DNA of 64,000 nt, from the NCBI GenBank assembly GCA_933228675.1, contig OW121743.1, forward strand, positions 111,471,468 to 111,535,467. Direction: 5' to 3'. Position numbers and translations under genes: made by a program. The notes below the pieces were generated by a model, which saw only the letters and a list, made by a program, of their open reading frames with translations, had not been told where the DNA came from and made no database searches. Positions 33,441-46,010 of this stretch are shown piece by piece. Each line of letters starts with the position of its first letter. Within the stretch, counting starts at the first letter, position 1. Source of the stretch: Stomorhina lunata. Taxonomy: Eukaryota; Arthropoda; Insecta; Diptera; Rhiniidae.

Positions 33441-33865
33441 TAATTATTTCATAAAAATTTTATTAAAATTTTTATATATGAAAAATTTTATCAAAATTTT
33501 TTTTTTAAAAGAAAAATTTATATTTAAATACTATAAAAAAAATTATCCCCGCAATTTTTCAATTTGAAAAAATTCATTAAAAAATTTTCAATATGAAAAA
33601 TTTGTCATCAAGAATTTGAGAATGAAATTTTAATTAAATTTTTCATATTAAAATCTTTGATAATAATTTTCATAAAAATTTTTTTTTAATGAATTGTTCT
33701 ATAGAGATTTGTTGTTTTTTTTTGTATAGAAAAAATGTTGATGAAATTTTTCATATAAATATAATTTTGACGAACTATATGAAATTATGTGAAAAATGTC
33801 ACTATTTTTTCTTTGTTTAAAAAAAAATTGATGAAATTTTAATATAAAAAAATTGTTTATCAAAA
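33441..33865. repeat. AT-rich minisatellite, degenerate
   Basis: Poorly ordered flavour-B-like units running into the hammerhead element at about 33,866. Confidence 0.6.
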
Positions 33866-34195
33866 TTTGGGACATCAAACATTTAATTAAAAAGTTTTAC
33901 TGTAGTGTATTGCACTAAAAATCCCAATTTATTACAATTATTTATTATTGTAATAAATAGTTTTTTGATAAAACCAAAAAATGTTGGTGGGGAAACCTTT
34001 CCTCGACGCGTTTCGATGGTTGGTTAGACCATCTCATCAGGAGGATTATCCCTAATTCTAGACAGAGCGAAAACCTCACATTATGTATAATTTGAGGGAC
34101 TGAATTAATACGAATTATTATTATTGTGTCCAACAAATATCAACATAAAGCGCAGATTATCATCCGAACAGAAACACACAAACATTTTTCAGTTT
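33866..34195 (-). mobile_element. Hammerhead-bearing element, subfamily B, copy 3 (fullest of subfamily B)
   Basis: In the ribozyme sense it starts near 34,195 with CTGAAAAATGTTTGTGTG, continues through a leader absent from copies 1 and 2, the hammerhead (34,045-34,000), the hairpin and the tail ending TTTGATGTCCC. Its 5' end resembles that of the 58.7-kb copy of subfamily A (CTGAAAAATGTTTGT), which fixes the element's 5' limit. Length about 330 bp; no open frame. Confidence 0.75.
34000..34045 (-). ncRNA. Canonical minimal type I hammerhead ribozyme, copy 3
   Basis: The best copy. Minus strand: TCCTC, canonical core CTGATGA, stem II GATGG / CCATC perfectly paired around loop TCTAACCAA, GAAA, ACGCGT, cleavage after C (between 34,005 and 34,004), GAGGA pairing with TCCTC. 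All invariant core bases (CUGANGA and GAAA, with A15.1-U16.1) are in place. Confidence 0.85.
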
Positions 34196-34229
34196 TATCA
34201 TTTCTTTATTGTTTATAACATTTTCGAAT

Positions 34230-37110
34230 AGACGAATTTTGAAGTAAGTTTTCATTTTAAAAATTTTAATAATTTTTTTCACATGGTAAAATTTAAATGA
34301 AGCTTAGTAAAAATATTATAAAGAAAAATGTTGAAGAAATTTTTCATCTAAATAAATTTTGATGAATGTTTTCATGTAAAAAAATTTTAATGGAATTTTC
34401 ATTTAAAAAAATTTGATAAAATTTTTCATTTAAGTAAATTTTGATGAAATTTTTCATATAGAAAACATTTTAATAAAATTTTTCATACAGAAATTTTTCA
34501 TATAAAAAAATTTTCATTAAATTTTACATTTAGAAAAATGTTAATAAAATTTAGACTTAGAAATATGTTGGTGAAATTTTGTATGTAAAAAATTTTTGTG
34601 AAATTTTTAATATACAAAATTTTGATGAAATTTTTCACATCAACAAATTTTGATGAAATTTGATAAATTTTTAAAAAATTTTTCATATAAAAAAATTTTA
34701 ATAAAAGTTTTTAAACAGATGAAAAGTTTAAAAAGTTTTCAGATGAAAAAAATGTTGATAAAATTATTCATATAAAAAATATTTATAAAATGTTCATATA
34801 GAAAAATTTAGATGAAATTTTTCACATAAAAAATTTTTGATAAAATTTTTCGTATAGAAAAATTTTGATGAAATTTTATAAAGTTTTTCTTATAGATAAA
34901 TTTTAATACAATTTTTAATGTAGAAAAATTTTAATAAAATTTTCATACAAAGAAAATTTTGATGAAATTTTTCATATACAAAATTTTGAGGGAATTTTTC
35001 ATATAAAAAAATTTTGAGGAAATTTTCCATAAAATCAAATTTTGATGAAATTTTTCATATAAAAAATTTTGATAAAATTTTACTTTTAGAAAAATTTTGA
35101 TAAAATGTGTATTTAGAAAAATCTATTTATTTATGTAAAAAATTTTCATGAAATTTTTCATATAAAAAATTTAGATAAATTTTTATAAAATTTTTCACAC
35201 AGAAAAAATTTGATAAAAGTTTTCATATAAAAAAAGGTGAATGAAATTATTCATAAAAAAATGTTTATAATATTTTTCATGTAGAAAAATTTTGATGAAA
35301 TTTTTCATATAAACAAATTTTGAGGAAATTTTTTATATAAAAAAATTTTGATTAAATTTAATATAAACATAAATTTTTATAAAATTTTTCATATAGAAAA
35401 ATTTTAATACAATTTTTCAAATAGAAAAATTCTGATGAAAGTTTTCATATAAATAATTATTCATATAAAAAATATTTATAAAATTTTCATATAATCAAAA
35501 AAATATTTTCATATTTTCATATATCAAAAAAATTTTGATCAAATTTTACATTTAGAAAAATGTTGATGAAATTTTTTATGTAAAAAAATTTTCATATAGA
35601 AAAATTTTGATGAAACTTAGATACATTTTTTATACAATTTTTCAAATAGAAAAATTTTAATTACATTTTTCAAACAGAAAATTTTTAATAAAAGTTTTCG
35701 TATAAAAAAATTTTTATAAAATTTTTCACTTAGAAAAATTTTGATAAAATTTTTCAAATAGAAAAATTTTGATGAAATTTTTATAAAGTGTTTCATGTAG
35801 AAAAATTTTAATAAAGTTTTTATACAAAAAAATGTTGATGAAATTTTTCATTTAAAAAAATTTTGAGGAAATTTTTCATATAAAAAAATTTTGAGGAAAT
35901 TTTTCATAGAAAAAAAATGTTTATAAAATTTTTTATATAGAATAATTTTGATGAAATTTTTTATATAAAAAAATTTTGATAACAGTTTTCATGTAAAAAA
36001 ATGCTTATGAAATTTTTTATATAAAAAAATTTTGATAAAACTTTTCAAAAAATAAAAAATGATGAAATTTTTTATATTGATGAAATTTGGATACATTTTT
36101 ATAAAAATGTGTTCATACTCGTATAGAAAAATTTTGGTGAAATTTTTCATATAAAAAAAAAATTTGATGAAATTTTTTATCAAAAAAAAATTTGCATGAA
36201 ATTTTAATAAATTATAGAATTTTGATGATATTTTTCATAAAAAAATTTAATACAATAAAAATAAATTATATATATACAAAAAAAATAAATTATAGAATTT
36301 TGATGATATTTTTCATAAAAAAATTTAATACAATTTTTCATATACAAAACTTTTGATGAAATTTTTACATTTAGAAAAATGTTGATCAAATTTTTTATAT
36401 AAAAAATGTTGATGAAATTTTTCGTATACAAAATTTTAATGCAATTTTTTATATAGAAAAATAGTAATTAAATTTAGATAAATTTTCATAAAATTTTTCA
36501 TATAGAAAATTTGATAAAATTTGTCATACAGAAAAATTTTGATGAAATTTTTCATATAAAAAATGTTGATGAAATTTTTCGTATACAAAATTTTAATGAA
36601 ATTTTTTATATAGAAAAATAGTAATTAAATTTAGATAAATTTTCAAAAAATTTTTCATATAGAAAATTTGATAAAATTTGTCATACAGAAAAATTTTGAT
36701 GAAATTTTTCATATAAAAAATGTTGATGAAATTTTTCGTATACAAAATTTTAATGAATTTTTTTATATAGAAAAATAGTAATTAAATTTAGATAAATTTT
36801 CATAAAATTTTTCATATAGAAAATTTGATAAAATTTGTCATACAGAAAAATTTTGATGAAATTTTTCATATAAAAAAAATGTTGATGAAATTTTTCAAAT
36901 AAAACAATTTTGATGATAATTAGATAAGTTTTAATGAATTTTTTCAAACAAAAAATTTTTCAAAAATATAGAAAAATTTTAATAATATTTACAAATATAA
37001 AAACTTTGAAGTAATTTGTGATAAAATTTTTTATTGATGAAATTTTTTATAGAAAAAAATTAGAATCAAATTTTTCATATGAGAAAATTTTTGGAATGTC
37101 TTACATAAAA
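34230..37110. repeat. AT-rich minisatellite, flavour B, long array
   Basis: Tandem units as at 24-32 kb, more degenerate, with many GATGAAATTTTTCATATA copies. Contains a higher-order repeat at 36,408-36,880 and a local duplication of about 80 bp at 36,215 and 36,290. No gene. Confidence 0.85.
36408..36880. repeat. 157-bp higher-order repeat, three copies
   Basis: Begins GTTGATGAAATTTTTCGTAT at 36,408, 36,565 and 36,722, exactly 157 bp apart, nearly identical; each includes AATAGTAATTAAATTTAGAT and GATAAAATTTGTCATACAGA. Confidence 0.85.
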
Positions 37111-37979
37111 ATGTTCTTTTGTTACTTTTTGGTTTAGAAAATCATTCAGCCCAACAAGTTATTTAGATAGTAATTAACTGACATTGAATTTATAAAATGG
37201 TACTAGTTTAAATAAATATTTGCTCATGTATTTAAAGGTATTGTAACTAAAGTAAATAAAAACGCACAAAACCAAGTAAATATGAGTATGTATCTAGTAA
37301 TTATCGAAAAGTGTGTGTGACTGCGTCCAGCTGTAAAATGCAAATTGTAAAGCGTGTTAAAGTATATTATGTTAAATTTAATACCTGTTATTAAAGCTCA
37401 TTTTAATTTTGTTTTATTGTTTTTGCTTTTTTGGTTTGTATTTTTGCCTTAGTCAATAGGTTTAAACTCCATCTTTTTTTAGTTAGTGCATTGGCATTGA
37501 ATTTTATATATGATTATGTCTAAGTATGAGTTTTTGTTTAAATATTCATTAAATTCTAGAAAAATAAAGTTTTTGAAAAAAAATAGTAATGATAAAACTG
37601 CCGACTAATTGATGTCAATGTCGTCTAGAAGATAATTCATAAGACATTGACTTATTGGTGGTTGTATGGCTGTTACATCAACTGGAGTTTACTTAAGAAG
37701 AAAAAAAGACAAAAATTCTATTGCCTTTTAATTGGCAAAATTCAAGTACATATTTAACAAAGCATTCTCTTTTCAAAAACAACTTTTAAGTGCATTTACT
37801 TGCAGCATTTTTCTATAACACCTGTTTTATTTTATACATTTTTTGCATGAATAAATTTTTAGTTTTTGAATAATTTTCAATTTTAACTTGTTGATTGTTT
37901 TCTTGAATGACATTTGACTGCCTTTGTGGTATTATTTAAAATTTTGCTTAAGTTTTATGCCAATAGTATTAGCATATTA
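37111..37979. other. Unique spacer at the minisatellite orientation switch
   Basis: No gene seen. To its left flavour-B units read GATGAAATTTTTCATAT; to its right they read ATATGAAAAATTTCATC, the reverse complement. Confidence 0.5.
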
Positions 37980-40740
37980 CCACCATTTAACTAAAAAAGT
38001 TAGAAAAAAAAGTTCAGAAAAATTTTTCTCTAAAAAAATTTTATTACTTTTCTATATAAAAAGTAATTCCCAAAAAAAAAATTCATGAAAATTTTTCTAC
38101 TTGAAAAATTTCTTTAATTTTTTTTTTACTTTAAAATTTCTTCAAAATTTTTCTAGATAAAAAATTTTATCAACATTTTTCTACATAAATTTTTTATAAA
38201 AATTGTTCTATATGAAATATTTCATAAAACTTTTTTATATTAAAAATTTTAAGGAAATTTTTTTATGTTAAAATCTTCATCAAAATTATTATATAAAAGA
38301 TTTTTATATAAAAAATGTCATTAACATTTTTTTATAATAAAAATTTCATCAACATTTTGAATATGAAACATTTCATGAAAATTTAATAAAAAAATTTTTA
38401 TGTAAAAAATTTCAAAAAGAAGTGTATTTGCATTTGATCCCAAACCTGTTACATTTATTTATTAATGTAACAGATCAATTTATTGATAAAAAGCCAAAAA
38501 ATTTCATCAAAATCTTTTCATAAGAAAAATTTCATCAAAATCTTTTTATAAGAAAAATTTCATAAAATTCCTTTTATTTGAAAAATTTTATAGAAATTTT
38601 TTTATATAAAAATTTTCATCAAAAGTTTTTATATAAATAAAATTCATCAACATATTTTGTATAACAAATTTCATCAACATTTTTTATACAAACATTTCAT
38701 CAAAATTTCATAAAAATTTTTTTTTATGTAAAAAATTTCTTCAGAATCTTTTTATATGAAAAATTTCATAAAAATTTCTTTATATGAAAAAATTTTTTTT
38801 ATATGAAAAATTCTATAGAAATTTTTTATATGAAGAAATCCATCTAAAGTTTTTATATAAAAAAATTTCATAAAAATTTTTCATATAAAAAATTTTATCA
38901 ACATTTTGTATACGAAACATTTCATCAAAATTTCATAAAAATTTTTTTATGTAAAAAATTTCATCAAAATCTTTGTATATGAAAAATTTCATATTGAAAA
39001 ATTTTATAGAAATTGTTTATATGAAAAACTCCGTCAAAATTTTTTATATAAAAAAAATTTCATCATAAAATAAAATTTTTAACAAAAATTTAATGAAAAT
39101 TTTTTATATGCAAAATTTCATCAAATTTTTTATATGAAAAATTTCATAAAAATTTTCTATATAAAAAATTTCATCAAAATATGTTTATATAAAAAATTTG
39201 ACAAAAACTTTGTTATGTAAAAAATTTCATAAAAAATTGTTTATATAAAAAATTCTACGAAAATCTTTTTATATGAAAAATTTTATAAAACTTTTTTTAT
39301 ATGAAAAATTTCACAAAAAATTGTTTATTTGTCTATATAAAAAATTTTATTGACATTTTTCTACATAAAATTTTTTAGGAAACTTTAATTCAAAGAAAAA
39401 TTTATTTTTTAAATAAAAAATTTCATAAAATTTTTTATATGAAAAATTAACATCATAAACATTTTATATATAAAAAAATTTCATCAAAATTTATTTTTAA
39501 TAAAAATTTCAACAAAATGTTTATATATAAAAAATGTTATCAAAATTTGTTTATATGAAAAATTTGATAAGAATTTGTTATATGAAAAATTTCACTTAAA
39601 TTTGTTTACATAAAAAAAATTCATAAAAATTTTCTTATATGAAAAATTTTATAAAAATTTTTGTATATGAAAACTTTCACTAAAATTAGTTTATATGAAA
39701 ATTTTCATCAAAATCTTTTTATTATTATTTTATATGAAAAATTTCATCAACAGTTTTTTGTCAGACAAATTTTATAAAATTTTTTAATATGAAAAATTTC
39801 ATCAAAATATGTTTATATGAAAAATTTCATTAACAGTTTTCATAAAAAAATTTCATCAAAATTTTTTATATGAAAAATTTCATCAAATTTTTTATATATA
39901 AAAATTCTATAATTTTTTTCTACTTGAGAAATTTCTTTAAAATTTTTCTATATACAAAATTTTATCGACATTTTTCTACATAAAATTTTTTACAAAAATT
40001 TTATTCAAATTTTTTATATAAAAAATTTCATAAAATTTTTTATATGAAAAATTTCATAAAATTTTTTATATGAAAAATTAAAAATTTTATAAATATTTTC
40101 ATTCTATACAAAAAATTTCATCAAATTGTTTTTAATAAAAATTTCTACAAAATTTTTTGTATAAAAAATTTAACCAAAATTTGTTTATATGAAAAATTTC
40201 ATAAAAATTTGTTTATATAAAAAATTTCATCAAATTTTTTTATATGAAAAATTTCATCAAAATTTTTTATATGAAAAGTTTCATCAAAATTTTTTATGAA
40301 AAATTTCATAAAAATTTGTTTATATAAAAAATTTCATGAACATTTTTTTATATGAAAAATTTCACTAAAATTTGTTTATATGAAAAATTTTTTTAAAGTT
40401 TTTAATATAAAAAATTTTCTCAAAATTTTTATATGAAAAATTGTATCCAAATTATTTTTTTTTATACGAAAAATTTCATCAAAATTTTTTATCTGAAAAA
40501 TTTCATCAACATTTTTATATGAAAAATTTCAAATTTTTTTTTAATATGAAAAATTTCATCAAAATTTTTATATGAAAAATTTTCATCAAAATTTTTTATA
40601 TGAAAAATTTCTTCAAAATTTTTATATGAAAATTTTCATATTTTTTTTTTAATATGAAAAATTTCGTCAAAATTTTTCGATATGATAAATTTCGTAACAA
40701 TTTTTTTTTATAAAAAATTTCATAAAAAATTTTCTCATGT
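37980..40740. repeat. AT-rich minisatellite, flavour B, inverted orientation
   Basis: Tandem AAAAATTTCATCAAAATTTT with TTATATG (reverse complement of the 18-37 kb unit). Contains a fragment of a hammerhead element at 38,412-38,503. Confidence 0.85.
38412..38503 (-). mobile_element. Hammerhead element fragment, subfamily A, ribozyme missing
   Basis: Reads TTTGCATTTGATCCCAAACC, a perfect hairpin CTGTTACATT-TATTTATT-AATGTAACAG, then ATTGATAAAAAGCCAAAAAA, and stops at a minisatellite junction just before where the hammerhead should be. It matches the 3' parts of the 53.2-kb and 58.8-kb copies. Confidence 0.75.
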
Positions 40741-42009
40741 TTTTCGAATGTGCTTTTAATTTTGATACGAGTACTAACTAATAAGTGGCTACCGATGCAG
40801 GGCCACTTGTTTACCATTTGTTGTAAAAAATGGGCAAATACTTTTTAGATTATCCCATATGTGTATAAAGTTTAAGAACTTTAAAACTTGTTAGAGCGCT
40901 CCTATGTTCCTTTTTTAAATGGTCTGATCAATGTCTTGCCAATTGTCTATTATCTAGCCTTTCATACAACAAATTGTGGCTTTTACTAATTTTGTTTACA
41001 AAATTTTGAAAAGATGTAAGTATTTATTTAAAAATCTTCATCATTTACTTTAATGTGGTTTTGTAATATTATTAAAACTTTTTTTTAAAGGTTTATACTA
41101 ACTTTGTGTACTTATCATTGGTGTCACTTAATATTTGTCATTTTTGATAGTTTTATAAATATTTGAGTTTTATGTTACAGGCGCTAATTATTAGCTGCGA
41201 TGATGTTATGTGGTTAATGGTGAAACTTTTCTAGTATTCCAAAATCAAAAAAAAAAGATATACAATTTAAAATATTTAAAAACTATTACCACATGTATTT
41301 ATGTATTTATTTAGCTGCATCTCAAAATCTGTGTAATTTAAGACTTTGTTTGAAAATGAAAAGAGATTTTTGCAAATCTGATAAACAAATAAATGAATGA
41401 ATGGAAAAAATAAATGAATGAGTATTTATTTAACATGTTCATCTTAGATTTTTTTTGTGCAAAAAATTTTTACGTGTAAATAAATAAGTAAAATCAAAGA
41501 CGTTTGGCAATAAAAAGTGTTAATTTTTGATATAGAAAAAGTGATTCATATTATAACAAAAATTTTTGTAAGTTAGGGGAACTTGTGCAAAAGCACTCCA
41601 AAGTTTCAATTTTTTTTAAAATTTTTAATTATCTTGCAACTATTTATCTATAAGTAACAGCTCTTTTCTAATACCCCTTTTACTTGTATGTTTTATGACC
41701 TTTTCCAGTTTTAACACTTTTGATTTCGTTTTAGTGTTTTTTTTAATAAACTTTTGCTTTTAGTAATTTAGTTGCTTTCTTAAAGAAGATAGTAAAGCTT
41801 ATTAATGGCTTCTTAAACCTGTAGTTTTAAGGTGAAATTTATTACTTTTTCTAGTCACTTTAAATACTTAACATTTTGAACTTTTGTTTTCTCTCCACAC
41901 GCTTAAAGTGACCAATGTCTTTCAGGTTAAGAAAGTTCTTAAATGATTCATTAGACAAATATAAGATTTTCTTAAGATATTAAGTGGAGAGTTGTAATTA
42001 AAAAAAACT
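40741..42009. other. Unique AT-rich spacer
   Basis: No coding exon, RNA gene or known repeat recognised. Confidence 0.5.
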
Positions 42010-45000
42010 TCTTTTTATATCAAACATTTTTTTCAAGAAAAATTTTCATTCGAAAATTTTTTCTAAAAGAAAAATTTTCTATCAAAAATTTCTTGAAGAT
42101 AAATATTAAAATTTTTTATATCAAAATTTTATATAGAAATTTTTTATAGAAACTCTTAACATTATTCTATAGAAACAAAAAAAGAAAATTATAAAAAGTT
42201 TTAGATCAAAGAATTTCTATATAAATTTTATATTGAAAATTATGTATAGAAAATTTTATGTTGAACAATTTTTTAAAGAAAACTTTTTATAGCGAAAATT
42301 TTATATAGAAAATTTTAATATCCAAAATTTTATATAGAAAATTTTTCTGTTGAAAATTTTGCACAGAAAATTTTTATATCGAAAAATTTCTATAGAAAAA
42401 ATTTATATAGAAAATATTTTATAGAAAACTTTAATATCCAAAATTTTCAACAGAAAAATTTTCTATAGAAAAATTAATAATTTGAAAGTTAAATGAACTC
42501 AAGCCTGATTAAACCTAATTTTTCAATTAATTCTAAAGTTCGAATAATTAATTCCGAAAAATTTTACATCGAAAATTTTCTGCAATAAAATTTAATATCG
42601 AAACTTTCTATTGAAAATTTTCTACAGAAAAAATTTATATCGAAAGTTTTCTATAGAAAAATTTTATATCGAAAATTTTCTTTAGAAAAATTTTATATCG
42701 AAAATTTTCTTTAGAAAAATTTTATATCGAAATTTTTTTTAGAAAACTTCAAATAGTAAATTTTCTATTAAAACTTTTAGATACAAAACTTATATCAAAA
42801 TATAAAAAATTGTGCATGAAAAATTTTCTATAGAAATTTTATATTAAAAATTTTGTATAGAAAGCTTTTTATCGAATATGTTCTATACAAAAATTCTATA
42901 GAAAAATTTTGTATCGAAAAATTATTTAAAAAAAAAATTCTATAGAAAACTTTTATAACGAAAATTTTCTTTTATATATTTTGTATCGAAAATCTTTTAT
43001 TGAAAAATGTTATATCGAATATTTTCTATTTTTACCGAAAATTTTCTATAGAAAAATTTTGTATTAAAAATTTTCTTAAGAAAAATTTTATATCGAAAAT
43101 TTTCTATAGAAAATTTTTTATCGAAATGTTTCTATGATAAAAATTTTATACCAAAAATTTTCTTTATAAAAATTTTAAATCGGAAATTTTCTATAAAAAA
43201 AATTTTATATCTAATATATTCTATAGAAAAATTTTATATCAAAAATTTTATATAGAAAAAATGTATATTTCAAATTTTCTATAATAAACTTTTATATCGA
43301 AAATTTTCTATAAAAATTCTGTATCGAAAATTTTCTAAAAATAAATTTGTATCAAAAATTTTCTATAAATGATTTCGTATCAATAATTTTGAATAAAAAA
43401 ATTTATATCGAAAATTTTTTCTAGAAATCTTTTATATCGAAAATTTTTATAGAAATCTTTCATATCGAAAATTTTCTATATAAATCTTCTATATAAATTT
43501 TCTATATAAATTTTATGTTGAACATTTTTTATAGAAATCATTTGTATCGAAAATTTTTGAAAGAAAATTTTTTTATAGGGAAAATTTTATATAGAAAATT
43601 TTAATATCCACAATTTTATATAGAAAATTTTTATATCGAAAATTTTGTACAGAAAATTTTTGTATAGAAAAATTTCTATAGAAAATATTTTATAGAAAAC
43701 TTGAATATCCAAAATTTTCTACAGAAAAATTTTACATCGAAAATTTTCTGCAGTAAAATTTAATATCGAAACTTTCTATTGAAAATTTTCTACATAAAAA
43801 TTTATATCGAAAGTTTTCTATAGAAAAATTTTATATCGAAAATTTTCTTTAGAAAAGTTTTATAACGAAAATTTTCTTTAGAAAAATTTTATACCGAAAT
43901 TTTTTTTTTGAAAACTTCAAATAGTAATTTTTTTATAAAAAATTTTAGATACAAAATTGTATATAAAAAAAATTGTGTATGAAAAATTTTCTATAGAAAT
44001 TTTTTATTAAAAATTTTGTATAGAAAGCTTTTATATCGAGTATGTTTATAGAAAAATTCTATAGAAAAATTTTGTATCGAAAAATTATTATAACAAAAAT
44101 TTCAATAGAAAACTTTTATAACGAAAATTTTCTATAGAAAACTTTTATATCGAAAATATTCTATAGAAAACTTTTATATCAAAAATTTTCTATAGAAAAA
44201 TATAAAACGAAAATTTTCTATAGAAAAATTTAAAACGAAAATTTTCTATAGAAAAGCATAAAACGAAAATTTTCTATAGAAAAATTTTATATCAAAAATT
44301 TTTTATTGAAAAATGTTATACCGAATATTTTCTATAGAAAAATTTTATACCAAAAATTTTCTATAGCAAAATTTTGTATTAAAAATTTTCTTAAGAAATA
44401 TTTTATATCGAAAATTTTCTATAGAAAATTTTTTATCGAAATGTTTCTATGATAAAAATTTTATACCAAAAATTTTCTTTATAAAAATTTTAAAACGGAA
44501 ATTTTCTATAAAAAATTGTATATCAAATATATTCTATAGAAAAATTTTATATCAAAAATTTTATATAGAAAAAATGTATATTTAAAATTTTCTATAATGA
44601 ACTTTTATATCGAAAATTTTCTATAAAAATTGTGTATCGAAAATTTTCTAAAAATAAATTTGTATTGAAAATTTTCTATAAATGATTTTGTATCAATAAT
44701 TTTGAATAAAAAAATTTATTTCGAAAATTTTTTATAGAAATCTTTTATATCAAAAATTTTTATAGAAATCTTTCATATTGAAAATTTTCTATATAAATCT
44801 TTTATATCAAAAATTTTCTAAAGAAAAATTTTACATTGAAAATTTTCTATAGAAACTTTTATATCGAAAGTTTTCTATGAAAAATTTTATAACGAAAATT
44901 TTCTATAGAAAACTTTTATATCTAAAATTTACTAAAGAAAAATTTTGTATAGAAAATTTTCTAAAGAAAAATTTTGTATCGAAAACTTTCTATAAAAAAT

Positions 45001-46010
45001 TTTATATCGAAAATTTTCTAAAGAAAAATTTTTTATTGAATATTTTCTATAGAAAACTTTTATACTAAAAATTTTCTATAGAAAACTTTTATATTAAAAA
45101 TTTTCTATAGAAAACTTTTAGATTGTAAATTTTCTATAGAAAAATTTTATATTGAATATTTTGTATAGAAAAATTTTATATTAAAAATTTTCTTAGAATA
45201 TTTTTATATACAAAATTTCCTATATGAACATTTTATACCAAAAATTTTTTTAAAAATATTTTATATCGAAAATTTTCTATAGATAAATTTAATATCAAAA
45301 ATTTATTCTAGAAAAATTTTGTGTCGAAAATTTTCTATAAAAAAAATTTTATATCGAAAATTTCCTATAGAAAATTTTATATCGAAAGTTTTCTATTGAA
45401 AAATTTTATATAGAAAAATTTTAAATTGAAAGTTTTCTATAGAAAAATTTTATATTGAAGATTTTCTACAGAAAAGTTTTATATCGAAATTTTCAGTAAA
45501 AAATTTTATATCGAAATTTTTGTTAAAAAATTTTATATCAAAAATTTTCTATAGAAAAATTTTATATTGAAAATTTTCTATAGAAAAATTTTATATTGAA
45601 AATTTTCTATAGAAAAATTTTATATCGAAAGTTTTAGTCAAAAATTTTATATCAAAATTTTCAGAAATAAATTTTATATCAAAAATGATGTATAAATTAT
45701 TTTATATTTAAAGTTTTCTATAGAAAAATTGTATGTCAATACTTTTCTATAGAAACACTTTATATCAAATATTTTTTATAGAAAACTTTTAAATTACAAA
45801 TTTTCTATAAAAAAAATTGCGAAAGAAAAATTTTTTTTTTCAAAAATTTTCTATAAAAACATTTTTTATCAATATTTTCTATAAAAACATTTTTTTTATC
45901 AAAAATTTTCTATAAAAAATTTTATATCGAAAAATTTCTATAGAAAAATTTTATATAAAAAATTTTCTATAGAAATTTTCTATAAAAGCTTTGTATCGAA
46001 AAAATTTTAT
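42010..46010. repeat. AT-rich minisatellite, flavour C (29-bp unit), 4-kb array
   Basis: Tandem copies of AAAATTTTCTATAGAAAA then ATTTTATATCG (29 bp). AAAATTTTCTATAGAAAATT TT is its own reverse complement. Contains a 1.3-kb tandem duplication (about 42.3-43.6 and 43.6-44.9 kb). Frames such as 44,877-45,068 (YIENFLKKNFV) are repeat translations. Confidence 0.9.
42300..44900. repeat. Tandem duplication of about 1.3 kb within flavour-C array
   Basis: TTAATATCCA blocks at about 42,315 and 43,611 and the CAATAATTTTGAATAAAAAA block at 43,381 and 44,694 give offsets of 1,296 and 1,313 bp. Copy 1 has an extra non-repeat stretch at about 42,475-42,560 (TGAACTCAAGCCTGATTAAA) absent from copy 2. Confidence 0.75.
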
